A stretch of DNA of 64,000 nt from Cylicocyclus nassatus (Eukaryota; Nematoda; Chromadorea; Rhabditida; Strongylidae). Numbering within the stretch: position 1 is the stretch's first letter; the number at the start of each line of letters is the position of its first letter. The stretch covers positions 69,657,117 through 69,721,116 of the forward strand of contig CATQJL010000112.1 of the NCBI GenBank assembly GCA_958299035.1. The letters are read 5' to 3'. Below the pieces are notes generated by a model. The model had not been told where the DNA came from, did not search any database, and saw nothing but the letters and a program-made list of their open reading frames with translations. The translations under genes were made by a program, and so were the position numbers. This document shows, piece by piece, positions 1 to 11,115 of the stretch.

Positions 1-946
1 ATGGCCTGAAATGATCGAGGTAAGCAATTTCTCGGCTGCAAAAAGGTGAAGGCATTGAAGAACTTGTTTGCGAGGTATGGATTACCGCAAACAATAGTGA
101 GCGACAATGGTACCCAGTTTACATCGGATTTGTTCAAGAAGATGTGTGACGAAAGTGGAATCACCCACATAAGGACTGCTCCATACCACCCTCAGTCAAA
201 CGGACAAGGAGAGCGTTTCGTTGATACGCTGAAACGCGGAATCAAGAAACTAGAAGGGGAAGGAGAGGTCAACAGAAGAGACTCTAAATGTGGTGTTACA
301 AGCGTATAGGACAACACCAAACACGAACTTTAACGACAGGACGCCAGCAGAATTGTTCCTCGGCAGAAACTTGCGCACAAAATTGAGTCTGTTACTACCG
401 TTGACAGAAGATGCAGAAGACCCACTCGCACGAAGAAGACGAGAGCGCATGAAGGATCAGTTCGACCAGAAGCACGGAGTCGTTCGAAAGGATTTCGAAG
501 TTGGTGACCTGGTATACGCCAAGCAATGGAAGTCACCCCACTTCCACTGGGGTGACTTCCATTGCTGGATGAAAGGAACGGTGATGAGACGTATTGGACG
601 CGTCAACTATGAAGTAATGGTTGGAAATGAAGTCTGCAAGAAGCACGCAAATCAGCTTCGGCATAGAAGCAACAGCGAACAACTTGCCTTTCAACAGCAA
701 CTCAAACAACAATCCAAAGCTCTGAAGATATTGTTAGATGTTCTAACCGAGGACGAGACCCTACATAGGAATGGTAACGCTGCGGAAGGGAGTTCCGAGC
801 AAGCGATCGCAAGCGATGCGCAAGCACCCGTGGATTCAACGACATCGACGTCGACATCAAGCCACGAGCCTTCCACGCCGCCGACAACGCTTCGGAGATC
901 GAGCAGAACGAAAAGACCGATACAGCGGTTCCAACCTAGTCCATAG
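1..946 (+). pseudogene. 3' end of Ty3/gypsy pol (integrase), frameshifted, cut by window edge
   Basis: This is the integrase end of an LTR retrotransposon polyprotein, the enzyme that inserts element cDNA into host DNA. In one frame (about 46-265) the core shows [10 protein letters not shown] and then [13 protein letters not shown]; the Asp and the Glu are separated by exactly 35 residues, as expected for a DD35E integrase. The frame changes between about 255 and 300, and a second frame (about 290-946) continues with AYRTTPNT, the basic FEVGDLVYA segment and a Ser/Thr/Pro-rich tail ending near RRSSRTKRPIQRF, typical of gypsy pol C-termini. A single-base indel explains the break. A perfect 17-bp-arm inverted repeat (about 528-569) lies inside the second frame without breaking it. 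The polypurine tract and LTR follow directly. The family is certain; the lineage is not. Confidence 0.9.
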
Positions 947-1080
947 TATGTTATCGTATGTTTGTTTCATTAGTTTTGTAGTTGTTTAAATGATAGTGAT
1001 ATCTATGTATGATCGATTTCCTAGGTTTCTTATATGTAGTTCATGCTTTTGTCGTAGGCTAGTTTTGTTGTAACTACCCT

Positions 1081-1091
1081 ACTGGGGGAGG
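1081..1091 (+). promoter_or_regulatory. Polypurine tract of the LTR element
   Basis: The purine run ACTGGGGGAGG lies immediately before the TGTTGTG start of the LTR. That is where plus-strand DNA synthesis of an LTR retrotransposon is primed. Position and composition are the evidence. Confidence 0.75.
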
Positions 1092-1343
1092 TGTTGTGAT
1101 TGTAAGAGATCAGTTGTTCGTCATCGTGATCTCCCTCGCGCTGTCGATTGCAACCTCAGTGCGCGGGAAATGAGCGCTATAAAAGGCGCTCACTCATAGG
1201 CTTAGTCAGTTCTACAGTTCTTCGTTCACTCAAATTGCCTCTCATATTTCTTCTGTTTCCTTGTTATTTCTATAATAAATGTTATTGTTTTCCCTCCTGT
1301 GCTGCCTCAGGACGAAGAGTGTCCGAACTGGAAGGACACAACA
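1092..1343 (+). repeat. 3' LTR of the gypsy element
   Basis: The 252-bp segment begins TGTTGTG and ends CACAACA, the TG...CA inverted ends of an LTR. It carries a TATA box (TATAAAAG, 1178-1185) and a polyadenylation signal (AATAAA, 1274-1279) in the order expected of the U3-R-U5 layout. It sits directly downstream of the polypurine tract and the pol remnant. The matching 5' LTR would lie left of the window, so LTR-LTR divergence cannot be judged here. Confidence 0.85.
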
Positions 1344-1345
1344 AG

Positions 1346-2142
1346 TCGTATCTGCGCCTCATCTAAATTTCTCCGGAGCTATCAAAGATTGTTGAATTTT
1401 GCTGTAATATGAGGCCATCCTCCTACTTTCCCTCATAAAAATTGCTTCTCTGGTGAGGTACAAAATTTTAAGCTCAAAAATCCCAGTTTTTGCTTTTTAG
1501 GATCGCATCTAAATTCGCGAGAGTCGCATCTAAATTTTTTCGAGCTTACTGCTCCTTAAAGGCTGAAACTTTTTCTATGGATAATCTGGGCAACGTGCTA
1601 CAAAACTTATGCTTTCCAGCTTCTCGGTCTTTTCCTGGCCTTAGTTACGAATTTTCAAACTACCGTGCTCATGCACGTTTTTGACGTCGTTCTGGACGGC
1701 GCTAAAGCGGTTTTTTCACGGGAAAAACTATGGAAGAAATATAAAGTAACTTCTTAGTCGAAAACATCTTTTGTAGCTCAAGAATGTCATTTTTTCTCCG
1801 TGCAAAAATTTGTGTCGCCTACGGGAATCGAATTTGCTGGTCTGAAGTATGCCTGAAAATTCAGAAAAAACAGAATCTCAGACATTATTGAAGGTGTGTG
1901 TGTGCTACAGATGCTGGGCGCACCTATTGGCTTAGAAATTCTGCTTCCGAAACCTCACGCAGAAGTTTTTTTGAGATTGACATTCATTCATGCAGGTTAC
2001 CTTAAGGAATGTGGGCAGGGGAGGTAAGAGGAGGGTGAGGGGGGAGGGAAGGGAGGGGAGAGGGGCCGTACGAATGGGTACCTTTGAGGGAGGGGGGGTC
2101 GTAAATGAGGGTCCCGGATCGCATCAACACGCTTGACCCTGG
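1346..2142 (+). repeat. Interspersed repeat family D, copy 1
   Basis: This stretch matches 26545-27418 in the opposite orientation. Shared landmarks in order are GTCGTATCTG, the ATCCTCCTACTTTCCCTCAT block, GATCGCATCTAAATT, a GTGTGTGCTACAGATG block, a G-rich run and the end GCTTGACCCTG. No convincing coding potential is visible. A shorter match to its end is at about 27863-27940. Class unknown. Confidence 0.7.
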
Positions 2143-2655
2143 TTCCCCCACTGATTCTGACGTCAAATGGGGACTTCGTAAAATTTCGCCAAGTCATGGG
2201 GGACTTTGTTTCCAAAAATGCTCCAAACCAAAGCGTGCCGGGCCCTGGTGCGAATATGTAAAACTGAAAACCGAGTTGGTCAGGACGGCTCCAGGCCGCC
2301 GTTTGAAGCTAGATAGTCTTAAAGTGCAATGATTGAAAACGGTATCTCTTTATCCGAAGAGTGGATCGTTATCATCAGTCAGAAAGCCTCCAATTGCAAA
2401 AAACTTCCAAAATCGCCACAATTCAAATTCATGCCTGCAACTTTAGGCTCGACGCATACAGGGCGTGACATGAGGTGGGAATGTTTGGCTGGAATATGTT
2501 TTGCGTTCAAAAAGCAGTGGGGATACAATACCGTTTATGCAGGTCCGGGGCAGAAGAAAAAATCTAGTTCCAAGCAAAAAAAGGTCGAATTTTATCACCT
2601 TGCTTCAATAATTCTTTGCGATCAAATAGATGGGCGCTGGGGGCTTTTGTGGCGT
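2143..2655. other. Non-coding stretch, repeat-like
   Basis: No supported gene is visible. The first part (GGGGACTTCGTAAAATTT, CGTGCCGGGCCCTGG) resembles segments near 33820 and 24640, so it is probably degraded repeat. An open frame at 2329-2661 lacks any recognisable motif. Confidence 0.4.
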
Positions 2656-3240
2656 TGTTGACGTAGACCTCCTACCTAAGCGATGACTGAAGTTCGGAGC
2701 GTAAAAGGAGTTCTATAGGGGCCTGCAGGATCGCGAGAGTCGGACGTGCGTACGGCCATTGCGCCGCGCACGTCTGATGTCAGTAAGGCAGGTGCCAGAC
2801 TTATCCGCTTCAGCCGGTTCGTTCAATTCATAGGTCAAATCACTACACTGTCCAACAGCAAAGGTGGTGAACCGAATGAACCTGCTCAATAGGATAAGTC
2901 TGGCACCTACCTGAGTCGTCGAGGTTCATTGAGCAGGTTCATTCGGTTCACCACCTTTGCTGTTGGACAGTGTAGTGATTTGACCTATGAATTGAACGAA
3001 CCGGCTGAAGCGGATAAGTCTGGCACCTACCTGAGTCGTCGGACGCACATCCGATTCTCGCAATCTTGCAGGCCCTTATACCAAGCTTAAAATTTGCTCC
3101 GAAAGCGGCCCAGATCTTGCGGTAGGCCCGAACGGCGCCGCACACCGATTTCAGACAGCAAGGCCAGAGCACGCACCGCCACACACTAATGAGCGCAGGG
3201 TCTCGCAACGACTCTGCGTCTTTACCTTCCATGCATCTCG
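2656..3240 (+). repeat. Family B MITE-like copy, interrupted by a hairpin
   Basis: The left part (GTAGACCTCCTACC...) and the right part (GCTCCGAAAGCGGCCC ... TCTCGCAACGACTCTGCG ... CATCTCGTACTCG) match the element at 52181-52601 in the same order. The two parts are separated by the inverted-repeat block at about 2720-3075, so the hairpin was inserted into, or generated within, this copy. Confidence 0.65.
2789..3030. repeat. Near-perfect inverted repeat (hairpin), about 100-bp arms
   Basis: The arm at 2789-2890 is the reverse complement of about 2928-3030 with almost no mismatches. The 37-bp spacer repeats the sequence GGATAAGTCTGGCACCTACC that also ends the right arm (about 3012-3031). This looks like a foldback insertion, or a template-switch product formed in vivo or during DNA amplification. 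Confidence 0.85.
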
Positions 3241-3242
3241 TA

Positions 3243-3329
3243 CTCGCCTGAGCTTACTATAAGATCCGGGTCATGGACAGGGACAGGGACATGTATTGAG
3301 AGCCGGGCGGAGCCGGGTTTGTCGGCTAG
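3243..3329 (+). mobile_element. Helitron-like 3' terminus (fragment)
   Basis: The sequence GCCGGGCGGAGCCGGG followed by CGGCTAG and then T matches the 3' end of the five complete Helitron-like elements in this window. No 5' TC end of the same family is visible nearby, so this is a truncated copy. Confidence 0.6.
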
Positions 3330-3519
3330 TGAATGATAACATTATTGAAGGCAGCTTTTACCTCAAGGTACTAAGGATGAAGACGGCCTCAAATTCAATT
3401 TTTCATTCGAGGAGATTAGAGTATTATCGAGAACAAAATGCGGGAGTACTAACGTGGATGGTGGATAGACGAATAGGCGAGATTTGAAACTTTGCCCAAA
3501 TTAGCTCTTTAGAAATCTC

Positions 3520-4311
3520 ACCTCAATAAGAGTAGCCTCGTCCACTGTCGACTTGCGTGCGCCTCGCTTCTAGTGTGCTTTACAAAAAACGTGCCACAGA
3601 TAAGTGATGGGACCCTCACCATTCGTGGTGAAAAGATTCCACCACGAAACGTTGGATTTGGACTGGCCTTATTGTCAACCCATCTATCGTCCATCTTGTC
3701 GATTCGCATGAGATCCTATTACCTCAACAAGCCATTCTGCGAATATGTTCTCCACGTCAGATGACCATCAGCATTATCGACTGCTACTCGCCAACATCAA
3801 CAGCTTACGAATAGAACTAGATGCTTTCTACGAGGAGGTGGAGTCGTCCGCAACGAAGTCCTTTTACAAGTTTGTTGTAAGCGCCTTTAACGCTAAAATC
3901 TGCACTAGAAAAGAAATGTGGGATCGAAAAGTCTGGATATGGGCTTCGGAACGATAACGGCAACCGCATCGTTGGACTTCTCTCCGCCGCACAACTTTTC
4001 TATGGAGAATTCATTTTCATGAAGAAAGAACGTCGCCAATAGACATGGGAATCACCCAATGGAACGACTCACGCGAAGGTCGGCCACATAGTCGCCAAAA
4101 AGGTGGAGCTTGCTGTCTCAGTAGCTCCAACCTTCTGCAGTGGCTGCTCCCTCAAGCGAAAGTACGATTCAGTTAAAAGCCGGACGAGAAGGTCTGCCAC
4201 AGTATCGCAAAAAGTAATAATGTTGTTTTTGACGGCAACAGGCTGTAGAGTTTTCATCAAATTGTGACTGGCCCATCGAGGAGGGCCCAACTACGAATAC
4301 GACCGGCTTTT
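3520..4311 (+). pseudogene. RTE-type LINE remnant, endonuclease region
   Basis: Fragments of the apurinic-type endonuclease of a non-LTR retrotransposon are legible across several frames. They include GEKIPPRNVG, a following HPSIVHLVDSHE-like stretch, LDAFYEEVE and KSFYKFVVSAFNAKI (canonical GDFNAK, here altered to SAFNAK), then NRIVGLLSAAQLF and WESPNGTTHAKV. Frame changes and an in-frame stop show it is dead. The same element resumes at 5046 after a foldback MITE inserted into it. The 5' end is indistinct. The family call rests on motif order typical of nematode RTE elements. Confidence 0.8.
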
Positions 4312-5045
4312 AGGCCCGTATGCACGTACATCCCCGCGGGGAGGGGAGGGGATCTGAGAGGGGAAGCGCCATATCTCACTGCTCGAGGCATCTTTCTTCT
4401 TTCTTCTCTATCGTGCTTATGAGGGTTCTCATACCCTTATACCTGCGCATAATAGATGCCAGGTTACTGCTTTACAAGATTAAATATTCACTATTTCTTC
4501 CGATCCCCTGGGGATCCCCAGGAGATCATCTCACATTTTCAAAATCGTTTATCTTCCTAAAAAATGATTGAAAACGCTGCAAAATTGCACTGAAGATATA
4601 CTCCGATACTGCTGAGCATGTTTCCGACAGAAGAAATTGAATCTGAAGATTTTGGTTTTTTCGATAATCCCTGGCTCGCGAGCAGCGGTTCATCGAAGAT
4701 TTTGGTATCTTGAGATTTCACTAATTTCTACCATAAATATGTTTAGCAGTGCTGTAGTATATCCACAGTACAATTTTAGAACATTTTCATCGAGTTTTCA
4801 GAAAGATAAATAATTTTGAAAATGTGAGGTGATCCCCTGGGGACCCCCAGGGGATCAGACGAAATAGTGAATATCTAATTTTGTATGGCAGTAACCTGGC
4901 ATCCGTTATGCGCACATATCAGTGTATGAGAACCTTCAAAACCAGGTCAGAGAAAGAAGGGGAAAGATACATAGACTAGCGAGATATGACCTTCCCCTCT
5001 CAGATCCTCTCCCCTCCCCGCGGGGATGTACGTGCATACGGGCCT
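4312..5045. mobile_element. Foldback MITE inserted in the LINE
   Basis: The ends are long inverted repeats: AGGCCCGTATGCACGTACAT at the left and its complement ending ATACGGGCCT at the right. The complementarity extends inward with gaps for about 250 bp on each side (for example GATCCCCTGGGGATCCCCAG against its right-hand partner, and TGCCAGGTTACTG). Flanks are TTTT/TAAA, compatible with a TTA-type duplication. No transposase frame is present. It splits a LINE, so it inserted after the LINE. Confidence 0.85.
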
Positions 5046-5236
5046 TAAAAAGACTGCAAGCTTGTGGAGAGTGCGCCTCAGTTACTTTCGAGAAGATGAA
5101 ACGCATTTCGAAAGCCACCAAAAAACTGCTCGAACGAAGAAGATCATTGAGGCAAGATAGGGGTGCAACCCATCTCGAGCGGCTGATGGCCAATGCCAGT
5201 TGCAGAACAGCTTTTCAGGAAAATCTCAGAAAGTAA
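5046..5236 (+). pseudogene. RTE-type LINE remnant, continued after the MITE
   Basis: The frame reads GECASVTFEKMKRISKATKK and then LLERRRSLRQD and THLERLMANASCRTAFQENL. This is the linker between endonuclease and reverse transcriptase in nematode RTE-type elements, where a 'KRISK..KELLE.RR' block is usual. It continues the remnant at 3520-4311 on the same strand. The reverse transcriptase itself would fall in the N gap or is absent. Confidence 0.8.
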
Positions 5237-5328
5237 GTAAGTAAAGATACTGGAAGCAGCCGAGGGAAGACGGAGTCTCAAGGCCGAAGGGACCTCTGCG
5301 AATTTCATGTGCCACTGGCTGCACTATT

Positions 5329-5828
5329 NNNNNNNNNNNNNNNNNNNNNNNNNNNNNNNNNNNNNNNNNNNNNNNNNNNNNNNNNNNNNNNNNNNNNNNN
5401 NNNNNNNNNNNNNNNNNNNNNNNNNNNNNNNNNNNNNNNNNNNNNNNNNNNNNNNNNNNNNNNNNNNNNNNNNNNNNNNNNNNNNNNNNNNNNNNNNNNN
5501 NNNNNNNNNNNNNNNNNNNNNNNNNNNNNNNNNNNNNNNNNNNNNNNNNNNNNNNNNNNNNNNNNNNNNNNNNNNNNNNNNNNNNNNNNNNNNNNNNNNN
5601 NNNNNNNNNNNNNNNNNNNNNNNNNNNNNNNNNNNNNNNNNNNNNNNNNNNNNNNNNNNNNNNNNNNNNNNNNNNNNNNNNNNNNNNNNNNNNNNNNNNN
5701 NNNNNNNNNNNNNNNNNNNNNNNNNNNNNNNNNNNNNNNNNNNNNNNNNNNNNNNNNNNNNNNNNNNNNNNNNNNNNNNNNNNNNNNNNNNNNNNNNNNN
5801 NNNNNNNNNNNNNNNNNNNNNNNNNNNN
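5329..5828. other. Assembly gap (500 N)
   Basis: The run is exactly 500 undetermined bases, a round number that suggests a scaffold gap of arbitrary or estimated size. Confidence 0.99.
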
Positions 5829-5853
5829 AAGCAGTGGTATCAACGCAGAGTAC
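5829..5853 (+). other. SMART cDNA/PCR adapter contamination
   Basis: The first 25 bases after the gap begin AAGCAGTGGTATCAACGCAG and end AGTAC. This is the universal Clontech SMART primer, synthetic DNA and not nematode sequence. It lies flush against the N run and marks an untrimmed read or contig end. Confidence 0.97.
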
Positions 5854-5989
5854 TTCCCAGTGATTTTGACTTGGAAAAGCAAGCAGGCTAGTTTTCTAAC
5901 AAATTCGCGAAAAGTGCAGGCAAATTTACGAACTTTCGTGACTCAGTTACAGTCACCTTACAATATCTCTACAAAAAGACCCTGTCTTC

Positions 5990-7665
5990 TTCAAAGACCA
6001 CTATTTTCGTAAACAGCGTGTTCGAAAACCTCTTTGGGCGAAGTTTCTTTACAATCCAAGGTCATCGACATTTTGACCAAAACCCATCGGCGAGCTTCAG
6101 GGCGTAGAACGAGAAAAAATCGAATCACCCAAATTTCTTTGAAAACTTGCTCATAGAGGTTATCTGACCTGCTGATTACGAAAATCACATCTGCTTAGCA
6201 GTAGAGCTTCTCATTTTAGGGTCACTGTAGACAAAATTCGAGACAACACGATTTTCCAGAATTCACCATCTCTTCTATCTTTTCTCAAAAAGATTCTCCG
6301 GTTGCTTCTTAGCGCTCGATAATCTGCGGAAGCAGCACAATCCAACAGTGCTTAATAGAGTCTTTTATGTTTGATGTGCGCTGCGTTGCGACCTTGTGAA
6401 TATACGCGCGCAGAAATTTTTGAAAAAATTGAAAACGGAACTTCAAGAACATGCTGTATACAGTAAGATTCGACTTGACAAGATGAACACAAATCTGCTT
6501 TCTCATTTCGAAAATGTTCATTCTAAAGAAAGTTACGGCTAGTAAAACTTGGAACAGCTTAATTTTTCCAGAGTTTATCAGCTCTTCTATCTCTTTTGAA
6601 AGGGAGTCTTCGGCTGCTGTTTAGCGCACGATAATCTAGTGAAAGAGTACTATCGAACGGTGCCCATGGCAGTCTCCTATGTGTGATGCTTGTTGCGTTA
6701 CACCCATGCGAAGAGGCGTCGGCATGCAAATTCAAGATTATTGAAAACAAGATATTGGAGACAATCGTATATCAGAAGATTTGCCTTGACGAGCTGAATA
6801 CAACGTTGTTTTCGGATTTTGAATATACTCATTCGGAAAAAAGTTATGGCCCTGCGTAATTTGCGTGATTCACATGAATTCCCCGGAATTCCCGGAAATT
6901 TTGCATGTTCTGTGAGTGGTTTTGACTATAAGAGATAGAGCGATAAATCACACAGCGTTTTCTAAAGTTCATTTCTTATTGTATATCAAAAATGATCCAA
7001 TTTTGTGTCGTCAGTGATAAATGATAAAATGATGATATCAATGACAACGACAGATAAGAATGGCTTAAATTCATGCGGTCGATTTCCACGTTCATCTTCC
7101 ATATAGGTACAGAATTTCAGCCAAGGCTTCGGCGTGAAGCGAGTTGAAGCAAAAATGCCATTCTAGGTAAGAATTGGCAGCAATGGCATGTGTCGATGAA
7201 AAATCGATCGATTGCTGCAGCGAGGGATCTACCAATTGCACCGAGCAATAGAACTAGAAAAGCCTGTAGATCACTTATAATGAGAGAAAGAGCGATAGAA
7301 ATTCACACAGCTTTTCCTACAGTACTTTCCTTACCATATGCAAAAAATAATCCAAAAATGTGTTATTATCAGTGATAAATGATAAAATGCTTATATCAGC
7401 GATAAGGGTAGATAAAAACTGCCCAATTTTTCGCGATAGTTTTCGATAACGAGAGCTTCGTACCAGAACCTCCTATACGCGATTTACACTGTGATAAATG
7501 TTCACAAAAGCCTTAACGTAGAAAACCACAAGGTATCATTGTATGTCTACCCCGTCACTATGAACTACGGACATACCGTATATCAAAAGATTCGTCTCAT
7601 CAAGCTGAAGCCAAATCTTCACTCAGATTACAAATAAAGTTATTTTAAAAGAAGTTATAGCTAAA
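5990..7665 (+). repeat. Degenerate long-period repeat array
   Basis: Several blocks recur in diverged form: CTTAGCGCTCGATAATCTGC at about 6308 and TTTAGCGCACGATAATCTAG at about 6620; AGATTCGACTTGACAAGATGAA at about 6469 with relatives at about 6776 and 7588; and GATAAATGATAAAATGATGATAT at about 7014 with GATAAATGATAAAATGCTTATAT at about 7371. Spacings are about 300-350 bp or multiples. No gene is supported. Confidence 0.6.
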
Positions 7666-7666
7666 T

Positions 7667-7752
7667 CCCGCTTATCCCGCAAATCCCGCGAAGTTGCGAA
7701 TCCCGCCAATCCCGCGAATACCGACAATCCCGCGAATCCCGACAATCCCGCA
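7667..7752 (+). repeat. Short tandem repeat, unit close to AATCCCGCG
   Basis: Nine or more imperfect copies of an 8-10 bp unit (AATCCCGCG, AATCCCGCC, AATCCCGAC) run head to tail. Confidence 0.9.
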
Positions 7753-8377
7753 GTTTTGGACAAATTCCACCGCTGCAACTGTACGATGTCTGGTCAAGTG
7801 TGTTAAAAATGGATAATTTAATGTTCTCTGCCGATGTTTATGCCGCGGCAAGTTGTCAGTGGAACAATGTCTGTAAACGCCTTTCTACCTACGAGACTTT
7901 GTCGTATGATACTCGTTTGCATAGTGGTTACATTTTATAGTTTCCCAGAATCAAATCAAGACAGTAATGTATAATACAATTATAACTGCAGTTCAGTTTT
8001 GAAAATTTCGTTCGGAGAAACATATCCAATTTGAGAGTTGTCATCTCTTCGAAGTGAAACAATACTCAGTAAGTTGAGAAGCAGCACTTGACAGGGCTTT
8101 ATATGCTATTTCCACGCGAGTTATGCATAATTACTTTGGATGCTTACCCATTACTAGTTTAGTCACATATTGCATATAAAAAGTATATTACCATGCATCA
8201 CGTAATTTGTAACTTTTGGACAATTTAATTCGCTTTTTGGGAAATTGAAGCATCTTTACAAACTGTAATTTTACTACATGACAAACTTCATTAGCCTATA
8301 AGTGCCAATCTGCTCTGATCTTTAGAAGATTACCACTAGCAAGATTGCGCTAATGATGGTCTGCATATTATCATATA
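7753..8377. other. AT-rich stretch without recognised features
   Basis: Neither strand shows an open frame with recognisable motifs or a splice-consistent exon. Confidence 0.4.
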
Positions 8378-9054
8378 AAGAGTGTCCCAAAAAGATGTGC
8401 ACACTGTTTGATCATTAATAATTCTCTTTCTTTCATGTCTTTTACCGAGCCTGAGGTACCATTCTGTAGAGCTAGGTTCAACTTAGATTTACAGTATGTA
8501 GCGAATCACCAATCAGTTTTCATTATTGTAGGATTATGGTATGAACTCTCAGCCTACAGCGTCACTGTGGAATGAGCTTTTGATGAAATAATTTCAAAAA
8601 ATTTGAAATTGTGTGGCAGGGTTTTCAGACCTGATTTCACTACATGACATTTCTTGAGTTTTTTGAGCTTTGTTGATGGCGTATTCACATTTCTGACGAA
8701 TCTTGAAAAAGCAGTTGTTACCCTAAATCTAAAATAATTTATGTAGAAGCACTATACTGAAGTGCAATTTTCATATTTAGAGTTAGCGACTTTGATTAGC
8801 CCACTTCAAGACTTTCTGGCTTGTTTGGCTTTCTTTCTGAGGTAAAATAGCGGCAAAAACCGCTTTCAATGGCTTGAAATCTTCTTCAAACCTACCGTAA
8901 TCTTACGGTAGCGAAGAGAGATCGATTCGCTCCACAAATCTAATCTAAGTTGAACCTGGCTCTACAGAATGGCACCTCAAGCTCGGCAAAAGACATGAAA
9001 GCAAGAGAGTTGTTAACGATCAAACAGTGTGCACATCTTTTTGGGACACCCTGT
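8378..9054. mobile_element. Non-autonomous inverted-repeat DNA transposon
   Basis: The left end AGTGTCCCAAAAAGATGTGC continues through an AACAGTGTG/TGATCATTAA block, a TGTCTTTTACCGAGC block and a TCTGTAGAGCTAGGTTCAAC block. All reappear inverted at the right end (ending CATCTTTTTGGGACACCCTG), giving terminal inverted repeats of roughly 130 bp. Flanks contain TA. The interior lacks a transposase frame. TA flanks and the GTCCC tip resemble Tc1/mariner derivatives, but this is inference. Confidence 0.8.
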
Positions 9055-11115
9055 ACATATTATACTTTCTGCAACTGAATTGCGGTGATGCGACAAACTG
9101 CATCACAACCGGTTGCGTGTTAGTTGAAAGATCAAAGGCAGGAGGTCGGCAAAACTCAACAATTCAGGATTTCAAGCGGTGAGTTCCTATCGCCCAAGTT
9201 TGAAAACAGTGCAATGCCGGTTGCACTGCATGCCTTCCCTGCCGAGAAAATTACTTTCAAATTTACACGCGCAGGCTAATCTTACACGCATCCGGACGAG
9301 TTGCAAATTCCTTCTCACCATTGGAGGCTGCCCGCCGCAATGCTATAACCATTGGGTCCTGCAACGATTCAGCGTCATCAGCCTTGCTCCACTCGTCCAA
9401 TTCTAAAAAGAAGGGCATTGAAAAACGCTCGTTTTCGCCGTTTTCAAGCTATCAAAGGTGCATTTTCGGAATCAAAGTACTGAATAACCCCAGGTAAGCG
9501 AAAATTACACTAGGTTGAAATTTGCCGAGCCACTGCCTTTAAGCTGATAATTGGCTTCCATAAGCGCATAGTTAGTGTCATAAATTGACCTATTATTCAT
9601 TTTTTTTGATCAAAAAACTCGAAACGCTTTGCACACCTTTTCTAAACAAGCTTGAACTTGTTCAACTTTTTCATGCTGCAAATAATCCTGGATCTGATGG
9701 ACCACAACTACAATCAAATGCTGCATAAGTGCTATTAAAATTGATATACAAGCATGGCAGATCAAGCTTGTATTGGGAACGTGTGCAAAGCAATTTCAAG
9801 TTTCTTAGTCGCAGAGTGGATAATAATCAATCCAATGACCGTGCCTGTTATGACAGAACGCGGCAGGGAACACCCTGGATTGGCTGGAATTGGTAGATTT
9901 CCATAAATTGAGCTCCGCATTTCCTTTTTGGGCCGCATGGAGGACAGACCAACGCAATACTTTACCTTCAAGACCTGCTTGTAGACCATGTAGAAGTCGA
10001 ATAAGCGTAAATTTTTTTGACACTCCCTTTGAGGTTGTAAGGGGTTTATCGTAACAGCAAAAGGGGCTTATCATGTAAACGGGGTTATTTATCATCTTTC
10101 GTCAACATTTCGAACTTTTCACCGCCCTTTCCCTTACTTTTAAGCAGAATATATAACATCAAATCCCATTTTACCGTATAGCTGCCGTAACCCTTACATG
10201 CGATTGCGAGATTTGGCAAGAAAGGCTGCATTTTAGTTTGCGATAATCTTGAAAATATGAAAAAAATGAGCGCGCAATATTTGAAAAAGAGAAAATTGCT
10301 TCATTTTACAAGTTGTTGCAAACTTAGTCCAGACCATACTGTTTTGAGCGCTAGAAAAGTCTATAGCGAACACACGATAAAGTTAAAGTTAAAGGCACCC
10401 TTCATTAGGATCTGGTCAAGTTTGGTGCTTCAAAACAAAATTTGAGATTTCTTGTGAGTTTCGCATAAACCTTGTCTTGTAGCGGCATTGAAGAGCAAGA
10501 TTTGGAGTACAAAAAATGTTTGGCTATACAAAACCACCGTTGTGTATCGCCGAACATTTTGTGCCTTACCTTCTACCTTTGTTAAGCCAACACTACATAG
10601 CAAATATGCTCAAATTATTTGTAATTTAATATTGGCATTACATATCATGGGGCTACTTCACGGCTTGTAAGATAGAGCTTTTCATTTCCGACTAAATCCG
10701 TTTTTTGTGTCTATTTTGATCTGATTGATTATGTATTGGTATTTACACATATTTCTGGAGTAGCGATAGAAAAGGTTTTGAGGAGTTATCGGTAACATCA
10801 GGTTAAAATGGCTTGACGATAGAAAGCAAAGTTGAATGCACGTTAATCACCCAATAGACAAGCCGCGCATCCTTTTATGACGCTTGCCTTCCTTAAGAAT
10901 GTCCGCAAACTTTATAGATGAAGTAATCGTTTGTTTGAAGAAACTTCCAAAGGCTGAAAATATGACACAATACCTAACTGTGAAGCGAATTTTTGGTTTG
11001 GGGTACACTTCCGCCTCGACATATATGGTTATTGGCCAGCGCTTTCTTAAGAAGCTTTCATCAAATTTAGGTGGAGCAAAAATGTTAACACTGAACAAAA
11101 CGGAAATTTTTAGCG
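9055..11115. other. No supported gene
   Basis: A minus-strand open stretch at 9805-10095 (with HGLQAGLEGKVLRWSVLHAA and CHNRHGHWIDYYPL) looks protein-like and may be a transposon remnant, but I cannot name it and see no splice-consistent neighbours. The rest shows nothing. Confidence 0.35.

Noticed and set aside
5226..5891. Open frames crossing the N run on both strands
   Set aside because: They consist almost entirely of undetermined bases; no protein can be inferred.
9805..10095. Minus-strand 96-codon frame as a transposase
   Set aside because: Parts look protein-like, but no catalytic motif or element ends are visible, so no family can be named.
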